64,000 bases of DNA, from the NCBI RefSeq assembly GCF_033439725.1, contig NW_026944391.1, forward strand, positions 682,001 to 746,000. Direction: 5' to 3'. The notes under the pieces were generated by a model. The model was not told the DNA's origin, did no database searches, and saw only the letters and a list, made by a program, of their open reading frames with translations. Position 1 is the stretch's first letter, and every line of letters starts with the position of its first letter. This DNA comes from Neurospora tetraspora. Its lineage: Eukaryota > Ascomycota > Sordariomycetes > Sordariales > Sordariaceae. Made by a program: the position numbers and the translations under genes. This document shows positions 12,224-23,435 of this stretch, one piece after another.

Positions 12224-15178
12224 CTAATAAGTACTAACAAGCTCCATCTTAACCCCCCTCTTCCCCGTAGTCTCATCCTTCTGATCCGTCACCCTCACCT
12301 TAACCTTCTGGAACAACTCCACCTTAACCTCCCTGCTTCCCGACGTCGTCAGCGTGTACGTCTCAGCATCATACGTCGCCGCCGGCTCCGGCTCCGCCAG
12401 GTCACGCAGGCGGATCAAGCTCTCGATGCCGAACTTGGGCACGAGCACGACAAAGCCATTGCTGAAAATCTTCATGACGAAGCCGTCCTCCTCCGTCGCC
12501 TTGCCGCGCAGGGCCTGGCCGACGTAGTAAGCAATGCTGGCGCGGCCGGCCAGCTGGGCGTTGCGGTGGCGCACGTTGATGTTCTTGCACACGGCCTCGA
12601 GGCGGCCGCGGGAGCGGACAGCCGGGTGGACGGCCTCGTACTCGATGGCGGCGGCGAGCTGGCGATGGGCAACCAGATCGGCGTAGCGGCGGATGGGCGA
12701 CGTGAAGTGCGTGTAGATCTCCGAGGCCAAGCCGTAGTGGCGGAACTCCGGGTAGGATTGGGTTCCGGAGCAAAAGTACTCGGCCGACATCATGCAGCGC
12801 GTGGCCATGATGCGGATGAGGGTGTTGAAGAAGGGCTCCTTGGGGTCGACGCACTGGTCGAGGCTGTCGGCGAGGGCGCGCGAGGACTCGACGCTCAGGT
12901 CGAGACCCTTCTTGACGCGCAGCTGGTTGGCGAGCTCGTCAAAGTTGGTCTTGGGCGGGGCCGCGTGGCGACGCAGGATGGCGGTTTGCGGGAAGGCCTC
13001 GTAGATCTTGGCGGCGACGCTGGTGTTGGCGAGAAGCATGAACTCTTCGACGAGAGACATGGTGGCAAGGTGCTCCTTGGTCTTGACGTCGATGGGATCC
13101 GAAGTCTCGGACTCCATGTGGATCTTGATCTCGGGGGAGGAGAGACTGAGGGCGCCGGCGTCCAACCTCTTCTGCTTCAGCTTCTTGGAAAGCTCAAGTA
13201 GTGTCCGGATGCTGTTTGTGAGCTCGTCTTGTTGCGAAGCATCGTCGATACGCAGCTGTGCTTGTTCGTAGCTGAAGGCCTCACGAGACTTGATGACCGA
13301 CTTGGTGAACCTCGAGCCGACAATGTCGGCGTTGGAGTTCATCTCCCAGATAACAGAGAAAGCATAACGCTCGACGTAAGGCTTGAGCGAACATAGATCA
13401 GTACCCAACAGCATGGGCAACATGTCAATACGCTTATCAACCAGATAGACCGTTGTGCCACGGATGCTCGCTTCGGTATCCATAGCATTGTTGGGCTTCA
13501 CGAAGTGAGACACATCAGCAATGTGCACACCAACCTCAAAGTTGCCGTTGGGAAGAGCGCGAGCGTGGAGCGCATCGTCAATATCCTGGCAGCCGATAGG
13601 ATCGATACTGCAGATAAGAAGGTCCCGAAGGTCTTGTCTGTCTCTCCATCCCGGGTCGTCCATACTTGCGGGCACCTTCCAGTCGTGACCCTCCTTGGGG
13701 AGACAGTCAAGGACAGTCTTGGGGAAGGGCCTATACTGCACATCGTACTCAAGCAACAAAGCCTCGGTCTCGGCAGCCTTCGTCTCGAGCTCACCAAGGG
13801 ACCGGACAAAGTGACCGGTCGGGTGGCGAGATGTCCTGTCCCAAGCATCGATTGTGACGAGAATCCTCTTTCCTAGGAGCTCGGCGACCTGCCTGGTGCG
13901 CAGGCGGATCTTGGGAATCTTCTTGTCCATCGGGATAACAAAGACGCTGTCTTGCTTCCGTCCTTGGGCTGCCGATGAGCTGACTGAAGACTGGTCGATA
14001 TGGCCAACATATTGACGCCAGTTCCGCTTGATTATACCAACAACCTTTGCGGTTGGCAGAGCATGGCCTTCGGTGGTCTTGGCTAACGTCCTCTTGGCCT
14101 CTTCCTGTAGTGCTTTGCGTTCCTTTTCTGAGATCAGGTCAGATCCCTCTTCCGTTGGGTTCTCGTTCTTTGTGACAGCCTCCTCCTCAATGACCTGGGT
14201 TGAGGGCTCCTTCCACTGGTCCTTTGGCAGAACCTCGACCACAACCAAGTCACCATCAACGGCACGGTTGATGTTTTCTCTGCCCAGTATTAGTAGCGCC
14301 TTGGGGAACGCAGGAACTCTGGTGGAGCCTTCCAGGTAGTTGTAAGGCGAGACGTTGAAGATGCCCTGGTGAAGCAACCCATTCTTGACGCCCGTGTTCA
14401 TCTTGGACAGCGTATAGTATTCGGGGTAAAGGAACTGTCCGGGTTTCTTCTCGATAAGAGCATCGCGCTCCTCCAGTTCTGGAATCATGTCCAGAAGCTG
14501 CTCGCCATCCTTGAGCTGTCTGACATAGTCGGCCAACGAGTAGGCCGGGATGTCGTCCTCCTTGGCCTTCCGCAGGTTGTCCCGATCATTACTCAGCATA
14601 ACCACGGCGGGTGCCTTCTTGGATGTCTTGGAAAGATGTTCGTTGTACCATTTGACGGCTTTGCGCACGGCGCGGTCGTTGCGGTCGTTGACGGACTCGC
14701 CCTCTTCGCGGGTGACGTAGGTCTCGAGGCGGAACTCGTTAAAGAAGACGTAGAATCGCTTGTCTTCGCTCTTGGTCAAGCTGACGAGTCGGTTGTACAG
14801 CGGCAGCGAGCGGGCTCGGACTTCTTCGAGAACCACTTGTAGGACGATGACATCGTAGAAGGCGGAGCTCTGCTCGAAGAGGTCCATGGCGCTGAGGAAG
14901 GCATTGGTGTCGGGGACGATGTAATGGCCTTGTGTGAAAACGCTGGTGCCGGCGGGCTTCTCTGAGAGTACGAAGGGAATCGGCCGGTTGGCGGCATCTT
15001 TGGGCGCGATCTTGAGGCAGGCATTGCAGAGCCTGGACGAGCAGGGGATATCTTGACGCAGGTAGACCTCGCGCACAATCTTCTGCACCTTGCCACTCTT
15101 TGTCGAGCGCACGTAGACCTTGCTCGAAATGTTCTGGGCGAGCGGGTCGGACTCGAAGGATCGCTTTAAGCTCGCCAT
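12224..15178 (-). CDS. Dis3/Rrp44 exosome catalytic subunit
   Basis: 3'-5' exoribonuclease and endonuclease of the RNA exosome, in nucleus and cytoplasm. Intronless, 984 residues from the start MASLKR; yeast Dis3 has 1001. An N-terminal CR3-like cysteine motif (CSSRLCNAC) is followed by a PIN domain (about 80-200) with the acidic residues of VPDTNAF, VVLEEVRA and LSNDRDNL. Cold-shock OB folds come next. The RNB domain (about 500-830) has GCQDIDDALHAR near 536, the Asp cluster that binds magnesium. A C-terminal S1 domain ends in KMELVSTY. An in-frame ATG at 15277 would add 33 residues lacking any acidic side chain. The start at 15178 was preferred because yeast Dis3 aligns from there and the context (ACGATGG) is good. 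Confidence 0.95.
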   Translation of the reverse strand: MASLKRSFESDPLAQNISSKVYVRSTKSGKVQKIVREVYLRQDIPCSSRLCNACLKIAPKDAANRPIPFVLSEKPAGTSVFTQGHYIVPDTNAFLSAMDLFEQSSAFYDVIVLQVVLEEVRARSLPLYNRLVSLTKSEDKRFYVFFNEFRLETYVTREEGESVNDRNDRAVRKAVKWYNEHLSKTSKKAPAVVMLSNDRDNLRKAKEDDIPAYSLADYVRQLKDGEQLLDMIPELEERDALIEKKPGQFLYPEYYTLSKMNTGVKNGLLHQGIFNVSPYNYLEGSTRVPAFPKALLILGRENINRAVDGDLVVVEVLPKDQWKEPSTQVIEEEAVTKNENPTEEGSDLISEKERKALQEEAKRTLAKTTEGHALPTAKVVGIIKRNWRQYVGHIDQSSVSSSAAQGRKQDSVFVIPMDKKIPKIRLRTRQVAELLGKRILVTIDAWDRTSRHPTGHFVRSLGELETKAAETEALLLEYDVQYRPFPKTVLDCLPKEGHDWKVPASMDDPGWRDRQDLRDLLICSIDPIGCQDIDDALHARALPNGNFEVGVHIADVSHFVKPNNAMDTEASIRGTTVYLVDKRIDMLPMLLGTDLCSLKPYVERYAFSVIWEMNSNADIVGSRFTKSVIKSREAFSYEQAQLRIDDASQQDELTNSIRTLLELSKKLKQKRLDAGALSLSSPEIKIHMESETSDPIDVKTKEHLATMSLVEEFMLLANTSVAAKIYEAFPQTAILRRHAAPPKTNFDELANQLRVKKGLDLSVESSRALADSLDQCVDPKEPFFNTLIRIMATRCMMSAEYFCSGTQSYPEFRHYGLASEIYTHFTSPIRRYADLVAHRQLAAAIEYEAVHPAVRSRGRLEAVCKNINVRHRNAQLAGRASIAYYVGQALRGKATEEDGFVMKIFSNGFVVLVPKFGIESLIRLRDLAEPEPAATYDAETYTLTTSGSREVKVELFQKVKVRVTDQKDETTGKRGVKMELVSTY

Positions 15179-18100
15179 CGTTGCCGTCGGGGTTGAAGGC
15201 GGCCGGGTGGTTCTGCAAGCGGGCGATGTTTGTTGATTTGGGGATGGAATTTTTGGTGATGGCTGCCACTGCCGCATGGACGATTGAGGTCGTTTATTGA
15301 AGGACTTAGGTAATGGTGGGGGCGCTTGTCCAGCTAATCAGCGGCTGGTCCGCGCTTGACTTATAGCGCCTTCGTAGCCGCTCCACTACCTATCCAAGTT
15401 ACACACCAAGACGTCCGCATTACATACCAAAAATACAGGCGACACGTGCACTCCCCGACAAGTGACAACGGACACTCCCGTTCGTCACTCTCGTCGCCAT
15501 CCCATTACCGTCAATCATTTCATCTCCGTGGCCGGCCACCGGCCCACTCACACACACCTCACCTCCATATACTACAGCGTACATACCGCACGTACATAGC
15601 GGCCCCCAGCAAGCACGCACCCGTGAGTGTCAGCGAAACGTGGAAACATGGGGGATGGGCCCCCAAAACCTAGGAATGGCTTATACCGCTAGAGACATAT
15701 GTTGCACATAATTTATTGGGTCTTTTGTGTGGATGTGGTAAACTCATTCTCTTGGCTTTATCAGATCTGATCTCATCTGATCTGGCTGTAATCCGTTATG
15801 CTTGATATCGGGCAACCCATCAACGATAGGATGAGGAAAGTTTGATCCCAGCCTTGAACTGTGCATTCGTGGACCTACTTACTAACCACCTATGTTAAAG
15901 AAGTCTTCTCAGGTTCAGTGATCATATGTAGTGGGAGAGGATTTAAGTTGACTTCCTCTTGCCATTCCGCCCTTCTGTCCACCGGTTGTCTCCTCGGTCT
16001 TAAATGATAATATTCTGGTCGCATCATAGTGTCCAATATCAAGGAGCAGCATACCATCAGTCTCATAGAGCCGTTATCGAGCTCCTCATCCGTCCATCCA
16101 CAAGACCTGCTGAGCCGGTCATGCATGCCCCCATCATGTTACACATCTTATATGCAGTAGAACTCCGAACAACTGCCAATATCATCTGCACGAGCTCCCG
16201 CTTCCCGGAACTCGCTCGCTTCCAGGAAGACTTGAGACATGGGCTTGGGGCATTTTGAGATGCCAGGATGTGATGAGGATGTTGGTGGGCGTGGTACGTA
16301 GTAGAGATTTAGAGCTATGTGCACCACAACGTGCTACACTTGTCTCGTCTATTACTGTGTAGGCATGTGCGGCAAGCAGGGAGGGGTTGTTAGATGGAGG
16401 GGGGGACGGAAGGGGGTCGCTAGGTCGGTCAAGTCGGGTGTAACCCATTTCCAACATCCTTTTGAGACCGAACCACACTGGTGGACTGGCAGGTAGTCTG
16501 TGCTTCGTGGTACCGCAGGCTTCACGATATCCCTCTGATTCTTGCATTCCACACATGGGAAGAGTAATGGGAGGCTTGTCTGGTCTGAGACATCTCGATG
16601 CAAGAGGCGTAAGCTTCCAAGATTTTCTTGGCTTGTCGATTCGTTCGTCGTTTTTTTCGGTTTGGGAGACTGCTAGTTAGTATTCGTTATTATAGCATTC
16701 GCTCTGTAGAGTATAGCCAAGGTCCCTCTGATTTGGCCAGGACGGTCGGAGAAAAAGATACAGTAGGGGAAACGATGTTCTTGCCCGCCAAGCGAACGAT
16801 GAGCTTGCTTCTTTGCTTTGGAAAGCGCCAAAAATAGCAAAGACGAGATCATGATAGGATATGATGCCGACAGAAGCTTAACATCATGGAAATGTACGAT
16901 ACACATGGACGCTTCAGCACCATCAGACGGCCATCTCGGCCCAGATCTGCTCAACTCCACCTTGCTTTTTGAGGATATCGCGGCAACCGAAACTAACAGT
17001 TCACGGTACCTGTCTGGAAGATGGGGGTAGCTATAAGAAATGACTGGGGGAAGAGGCGAGCAAGGATTGATTTTCCAGAAGAAGTGCGGGAGAGCAAAAG
17101 AAACGAAGAGTCAAAGTTAGGTCCATTGTGCCGTGCGGTGCCGTTCCAATGATTGCTTTCCGATGTTGGTCGACGAGCCACTGGATCAGCGAGGGATGTT
17201 GTGACATGCAGCCAAAATATGCACATGAGTTGCATATGTAGTGTAGAGGCGCCATCATGAGAAGAGGGTGCAGGCCTATAACCGCTAAATGCTAGGGTCC
17301 CGGAAGTTATCGAATAGTGCTTCCAAATCCAGGTGGGCTGCTCCTGGACACCATAAGATGGCTAATGTATGCCTTCGGATACCAGACTCGAGTTTCTGTT
17401 ATGTGGCTTGATATTCCAGGGAAACTTTCGGGTATCAAGTTGTCTGGTGCTCCAAGGTCCTTCAAGATAAGTTATTTGGCCGTTGAAAGTAGGCGATGGC
17501 ATCTCAGACAGACTGTTGCTAAGCCCTGACGAGTAGCGTATTTAGTGAGGATGGAAGGGGAATGAATCTCATGAACAGGGCAACGTTACCAACCCTTCTC
17601 GCTTACCGTCGTATTCCCTCGCATGCAGAGCTTCCGCTCACACCTTTCTGTATGACATTGGCATCTGCTTTATTCTGGGGATATGGCAGATTTGGGCGCT
17701 GATGCTGACATCCACCCAAAGTTGTTGGTTTCTTTCCGGAGATGAGATATTTGGCATCGGCCTCTGTATCAAGCTCTTGGATGACCTAGCTACCGCATGT
17801 CAGAATGAGGATATCTGGATGAAGTCCGAGTAGCCACGCGGGCCACGCGGGACAAAGGGAACCCGGAGGTCCCACTCAGACACTCGCTCACAAGGGACGT
17901 CCACTTCAAGGTTCCGAAGGTTGGAGTCCGCATGGAGAGCTGGGGTTGATAACCCCGGCTGCCACGCCGTGGTGGTGGAGGTCAACTGAACTCATGGGGT
18001 TCGTGATTTGCAGGTTGCAGTCTTGCGTCAGCTGCTTGCCCCTGTTGCAGACAACATGCCAATCAGCATCTGCGCGCAAGTGATGCCAAGTCCAACTGCA

Positions 18101-19858
18101 GCTAATCGCTTCCACCCCTGCCGCTCCACATGCAATGAATGCATCACCACACCACCTGGCTCCCTGGCTCCACGGTTCCCTGGCTTCGACCATCTGCTCG
18201 GCCCCTCACCTCCATCACAAAACCACCCCTCCATGAGGCCTCGCGCCGCTTCTCCCACACCATCTCTCTCTCTCAATCTTCCGCCCTGGGCTCTAGACCG
18301 TTTCGAAATGAGATGGGAATTCTCCAGGGTTCATGGAACGTTATTCATCGGATCGCACATCATTGTGATGAATATTTGATATGCAGGTCGACCGGCGAAT
18401 TCTAGTTTTCATATGCTCCGTGAACAAGGAAAAGCCGACTTAGCAGACAAAAACGGGGCAGATGACCAGAATAGTTGTGCTGCCGTTACGTTGAGTTCTG
18501 ACTTGCCTTGCAGGAATGAGTCAACCTTTTCAGGTTTTTCCTCCGGATGGAGCGATATCGTGCCTAGGCAGCCAGGCAGCCGACCCTTGTGATGTGAAAC
18601 ATATCGGCAGCTCATCAATCCCCTACTTTCTCCAAGGCTGCGGTTGCCCTTCATGCGAGGGTATGTCCGACAAGGCTCAACCTCGCGGGGCTGCAACCTT
18701 CAACAGGTGCTCTGAAGGCTCATGGTATGCCTGCCGACTGGAGGCTTTGACCCCGGTTCTTCGTCCGTCCTCTTGGATCAACTTGGGTCCTGTATCTGTC
18801 AATCTTTCCAGCCGTATATATGAGTCTCATCGTGATCATGTCCATCTTGAGCTGAACACCTGGCATATGCTGGAAGTAGCAGGCTGCCTTGACTGACACT
18901 CGCTCAAATATTCGCATCCGCCAAGGTGACTTGGCGAGTATCCAGAGATCTGTGAAACCATGTAAGTCGCGCACCAATGCACGGCAAGTCACTTGGACGT
19001 GTGTTTTTAGCGGGACCCGGATCCAAACCGAGATAACTAGAGACCGGGGAGGGACAGCCAAAAAATGCACGGAGACTAAAAGGCGCACCTTTTAAACTCG
19101 GCTGCAGCGTGTAAGCAATGGAAAGGTGATGATTGTGTAACCATCGACAGTATCCACCACGCGAAGCGTGTCATGAAGCCTCTTTGCGATACTCTGACCC
19201 ATTTACCGGTTTAATATCCCGAGTTGATGAAAGAGTGATGAGACGTTGAAGTCCAGTACGTTGCCCGTTGGTTCTTATTCGGGTTGTTGTAGTTGTAATG
19301 AGAAATGCGGGTATATGACCTTATCTGGTCGGCTCTCGTTTCGAACGGCTTTACGGGACGACTCCCACTCGGTTCGGTTCAAATTCCTCCATGCTTGCGT
19401 AGAAATCATGGGTTACGGTTCTAGTCGGACTTTTGTTGCTCGCTCGCTTGGAGTGAGCACCAAATACCCGCTTTCGAACCATCCGGCAATCATACCCATT
19501 CGGGATTGCTGAATGTTAGGTTGTCTGACGCGCAGGACGCTGTGCTAAAGCTTGACTTGACCAATGGCAACGCGTAGTTTACTCGCCATCAGCTACGGAC
19601 TGGGTTGGTCAGCTCCTCAATCGCCGGTAAAGTAGAACGATCGCCGTAACTTGCCTGTTCGTGTTCAGCGAGACGTAAAAAGACACCGTCGTCTGTCGAG
19701 TTCGTATCTGATGATTTTGCCCCAGCGACTAAAAGAGGAGAAGGAGAGGCAAAGGAGGTCGGCAGTGCATTCAACAATCAGAGACATTGAACTCGAAGTC
19801 AAAGTGGAAGGCACAGCCAACTGCCAAGATTGTTAGAAAAAGACATGCCCCCACTGCG

Positions 19859-19976
19859 CTAATCAGATTGGCTGCACACCCAGAAAAGTGGGAGAGTCTA
19901 CCCAGCTACGGATTCCGGTAACCACTTGTGTGTCGCAATCTGCACGTCGACAAGGCTGGAGGGGTGTGCAGATTAG
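19859..19976. repeat. Short imperfect inverted repeat
   Basis: CTAATC plus TGCACACCC at 19859-19881, interrupted by eight bases, is reverse-complemented contiguously at 19962-19976. It lies 65 bases from the larger inverted repeat. Arms are short, so chance is possible. Confidence 0.25.
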
Positions 19977-20040
19977 AGTTTGACGCCTGGGTGCTGGTCT
20001 ATAAAGCTGAAACTTCATACATACCTAACCGTAACGTTCT

Positions 20041-20232
20041 GTACCGCAAAGACTCGGGCTATCCGTTTTTAGGTTCCAGGGCCTAACTGACAGAATCTAT
20101 GTATTAGGTGCCTTAGGGTTTGGGTTTTGGAAGAGATTCGAGCAGTCTGCAATGCTAGAGGTGCCTCAAGTGTACTGATTATGCCTGATTTCCAGGGAAC
20201 CTAAAAACGGATGGCCCGAGTCTTTGCGGTAC
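20041..20232. repeat. 37-bp inverted repeat, candidate MITE
   Basis: Arms at 20041-20077 and 20196-20232 match in 36 of 37 positions when one is reverse-complemented. The loop is 118 bases. Each tip carries GTAC, which could be a palindromic 4-bp target duplication flanking arms that begin CGCAAAGACTCGGGC. At 192 bp with no coding capacity, this fits a miniature inverted-repeat element, or a hairpin-forming RNA. Confidence 0.55.
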
Positions 20233-23200
20233 GTCGAGGTGAGAGCGAGCAATGATAGGTACCTAGAGGTAACTGGCATCTCTTGCCTATGCCACCTACA
20301 TCCATGTGTCTGAGACACGAACCGGCCGGTATTACCAAGGGTGACAATTTTCCCGAGATGCGATTTGGGCGTGGTTGATCAAATGTATACATGCGCTGCA
20401 TCCAAATGGTCAAAAGTATCAACATCTGGTAATGGTATTTTCAACGTGCTATGTTGAAGAGAACGTGTGGAGAGTGTTGGTTAATAGAGTGGAGATTAAC
20501 GTGGGTTTCTGATAGGTTGATTGCAGCAGATTACACACAACTTCACTTCAATCATTCCCTCAAAATTTCTCCTAACATGCACCAAAAAGATCAAAAGGCT
20601 ATACATACTCCTACGTACGGACAAACTCGAGATCATCGAATTCTTGATGCTTTTTCTGCCATGGCTCACATTCTCAGCAATCGAATGCCGTGCGACTCAA
20701 TATTTGGCTCCGCTGTGAAGCTATTGAGCGGGATTTTCACAACGGCAGATACCTGGCAGGTAAGCATCACTCTTGTTCTTGTGACTATATGAGGTAGCAA
20801 TGTCCATGCTCCCTGGCAAATGCTTTTGCTGCACATGGTACATCTACATCAAAGATTGGGATCGCAGCTGTCTTTTCCCTCCTTACAACTATCCTGAACT
20901 CCATTCATATACTTGCATCTTACCAGATACACTCGATGATGGTCTTCTTGTACTCTGTATTGTTCGGGTCGCTGGTAGCTTTCTAGTCTACATAGCAGAT
21001 CCTGCATTCCAGAACTTCAGATACAACTACTCACATTTTGTTTGACGTAACCTACGTCTAAAGCTCTGAGCGTCTTTTTAACATAGGTACCTTACCTCAT
21101 GTCTCTTCTCAACAGATGCGGCCGCCCCCCTTGTATTGGCTAGAGCGCTTCGTCATTGCGAGCGGGGAGGGGTTCCAGGCCAGGGTAGGATTCATATCAT
21201 GTCCTGTGATATTATTCACGATGCAGCTAACGGCGTGACGCTTCACTCCCTGTATTCTTGCGGACAATTTTGCGGCCCATATTCGGCATACTCTCCTTCG
21301 TTCTCCGATAGTTCCATGGATGGAAATAGAGTGTCAGAGAACTAGAAAACGATTTCAAGTTGCAGTTGAACACACATCTTCTGCGGGTATTAGGGCTATG
21401 ATATGTCATCTTTCACAGGTCGCATAGGCCTAGTCAGGATGCAGCAAGGGAAAGGTGCAGTATGTACCTTGAAGCTTAGAGGTAGGCAATTCCGCCGCTT
21501 CCTTGCAGCTGAACACTTAGAGGTGGTTTGGGCTTTTGCATCATTCGACAATTTTGCCGAGAAAGCTCTTGATCTCACAGGTTTGACGTCCACACTAACA
21601 GCATACCCAGCTCCCGTCCCAGGAGGTCGTTCCGCACCCTCCTATTCCATGTGAAGGTTGCACAGTCACCCTGCCGTTATACTCGATAGCGGCCACAAGG
21701 AGCACGGGAGCGACGCCAGTCCATTCGTACTTGGCACAAGCAGTTGACGCCGCTCTTGGATGTCTGTCGGACAGACATCGACTTGTTCGCCGTCGATATC
21801 ACCTCGCCTAAAGTCATAATGAGACCCTGTAGGTAGGCTCTGGTAGGGCACACATCTGTATATTCAGATTGTAACAGTGCAATGTATGCTACCAAGGAAA
21901 GCATAAGCACCTCGAGTCGGACCAAGACAATGGCAGCAAGGGTGCTGGAGCCAACCGAGCTTGACAATCCTGGACAAAACACGGCCGGGCTGATGGACCA
22001 TGCTGCTGCTGCTGGTGCTGTCACTTGAAACCGTACAGATCTATTCATCACCCATGAAACCCCAGCTTTCTCCAGACTGCTAGAACTGCTTCCCGCCCAT
22101 CCTCACCATCATCAAGCCGTCCATCCTCGCCCATTGACGCGGCACTGGTATTTGATCCACCACACCACACCTCGGCGCCCCGAACCACCCTCCTCCAGCA
22201 CTTGGACCCTTTTCAGCGGGCGCTGCAACCGCTACCACGTCGAAATTAGCTTAGTCTGTTAAACGCTATTCAACTTGTCTTTGTCCCGCCACGCGCCCGC
22301 CCGTTCATTCGGTTCAACCGCCACAGCCAACAGCAAGATGAGATTCGCGGGCATATGACTTGGTACCCCATTACCAAGCAGGCCGAGTTCTATCTGATCT
22401 CACCTTGCCCGCCTTGGTACGACATCATCCAGGCAGCTTCTCGGAGCTTTACTGGATGCTCCTACGTATCACATCGCGGCGTTGCCTTGTCATGAGTGGC
22501 CTGGCGACTGCTATGTACACGCCCCCTCCCTTGCATCCCCATGTTCGCACTCTCTCCACTTCTGTGACAGGGGGGAGCCTGGAACATGGGCTGCAACTGC
22601 CTGCAGAAGGCGGTCCACATGCCAAGGCCCCACCTTGTAAACTACGCCTGCACTTGCCTGATGGGACCCAAATCCTAGTGCGCTTGCGCATTTCATTCTG
22701 CTTCGCGAGCAATGATCATGGAAGGAACATGGCGACCGCACTTGGAAACATGGAACTAGAAAAGCTGATATCAACATGTTTGAAGCCAAGGCCTGGATCA
22801 CGCTCTCGTGCCTCTTTTTTTTTTGGAATGACACCCTTGGGGAACTAGCATACGTAGTTGTAGTTTATCGCATCAAGATCACTCCGTGTGAGCATGGAAG
22901 TGAAGTTACAAGTTCAAGTTCTCTGAAAAAGCGATAGAGACACCCGACGGCGCGCCCGGCGGGACCCGGGAACATGAGATTCCAACTAAGCTGACTGAGC
23001 GAACCGAACTCGACCGGACTTACGTACATGTTTTCCCCCGACCTTTTTTTATCCTCTTGCCTCTTGTTCCCTTTCGTTCATTCGACCAGGCGAACGAACC
23101 CCATACCTATCATCATATCTGGAGCCTGTCCCCCCAACAAGTCAAACCAACCAACCATTTCACACGTCCGGCTACCTACCTGACTCTTGTGCGTCTTTCA

Positions 23201-23435
23201 GTTTGCAAATCCCATATGCACAACCTAACTTTCTTTCTGCATCACCCAGCGCGCGTGCATTCCAGATCCAAACCAAAGCTTTAGACTCGGCTGTGACCCT
23301 TGGTCCCTCCCTTGGTCCCTCCCCCCCCCTCCTCCAGTGCGCGAGTGCTTCCACCCCTCGGCCCCAACCCAACTATATCAAGACACGTCGTTTCGCAGAC
23401 CCGTTGACGTGGTTGACGTCGCCTGCCCTGCACTC

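Larger units (their letters stand above)
15179..23435. other. 8.3-kb stretch without recognisable genes
   Basis: Open frames are all below about 165 codons and lack family resemblance, consistent splicing or conserved motifs. It contains a near-perfect 37-bp inverted repeat (20041-20232) and a weaker one just upstream (19859-19976). The last ~400 bases are pyrimidine-rich and likely the rsc7 promoter and leader. A GTAAGC donor-like site after an open frame at about 20769 might mark an unannotated transcript, but no acceptor could be tied to it by frame. Confidence 0.5.

Noticed and set aside
12143-13201. 352-codon open frame antisense to dis3
   Set aside because: Lies opposite the conserved RNB and S1 coding region and has no motif of its own.
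19573-19578. A further ACGCGT site
   Set aside because: No gene starts nearby, so it is probably a chance match.
22360-22848. 162-codon frame upstream of rsc7
   Set aside because: No family resemblance, no supporting splice sites, and composition like the surrounding noncoding DNA.
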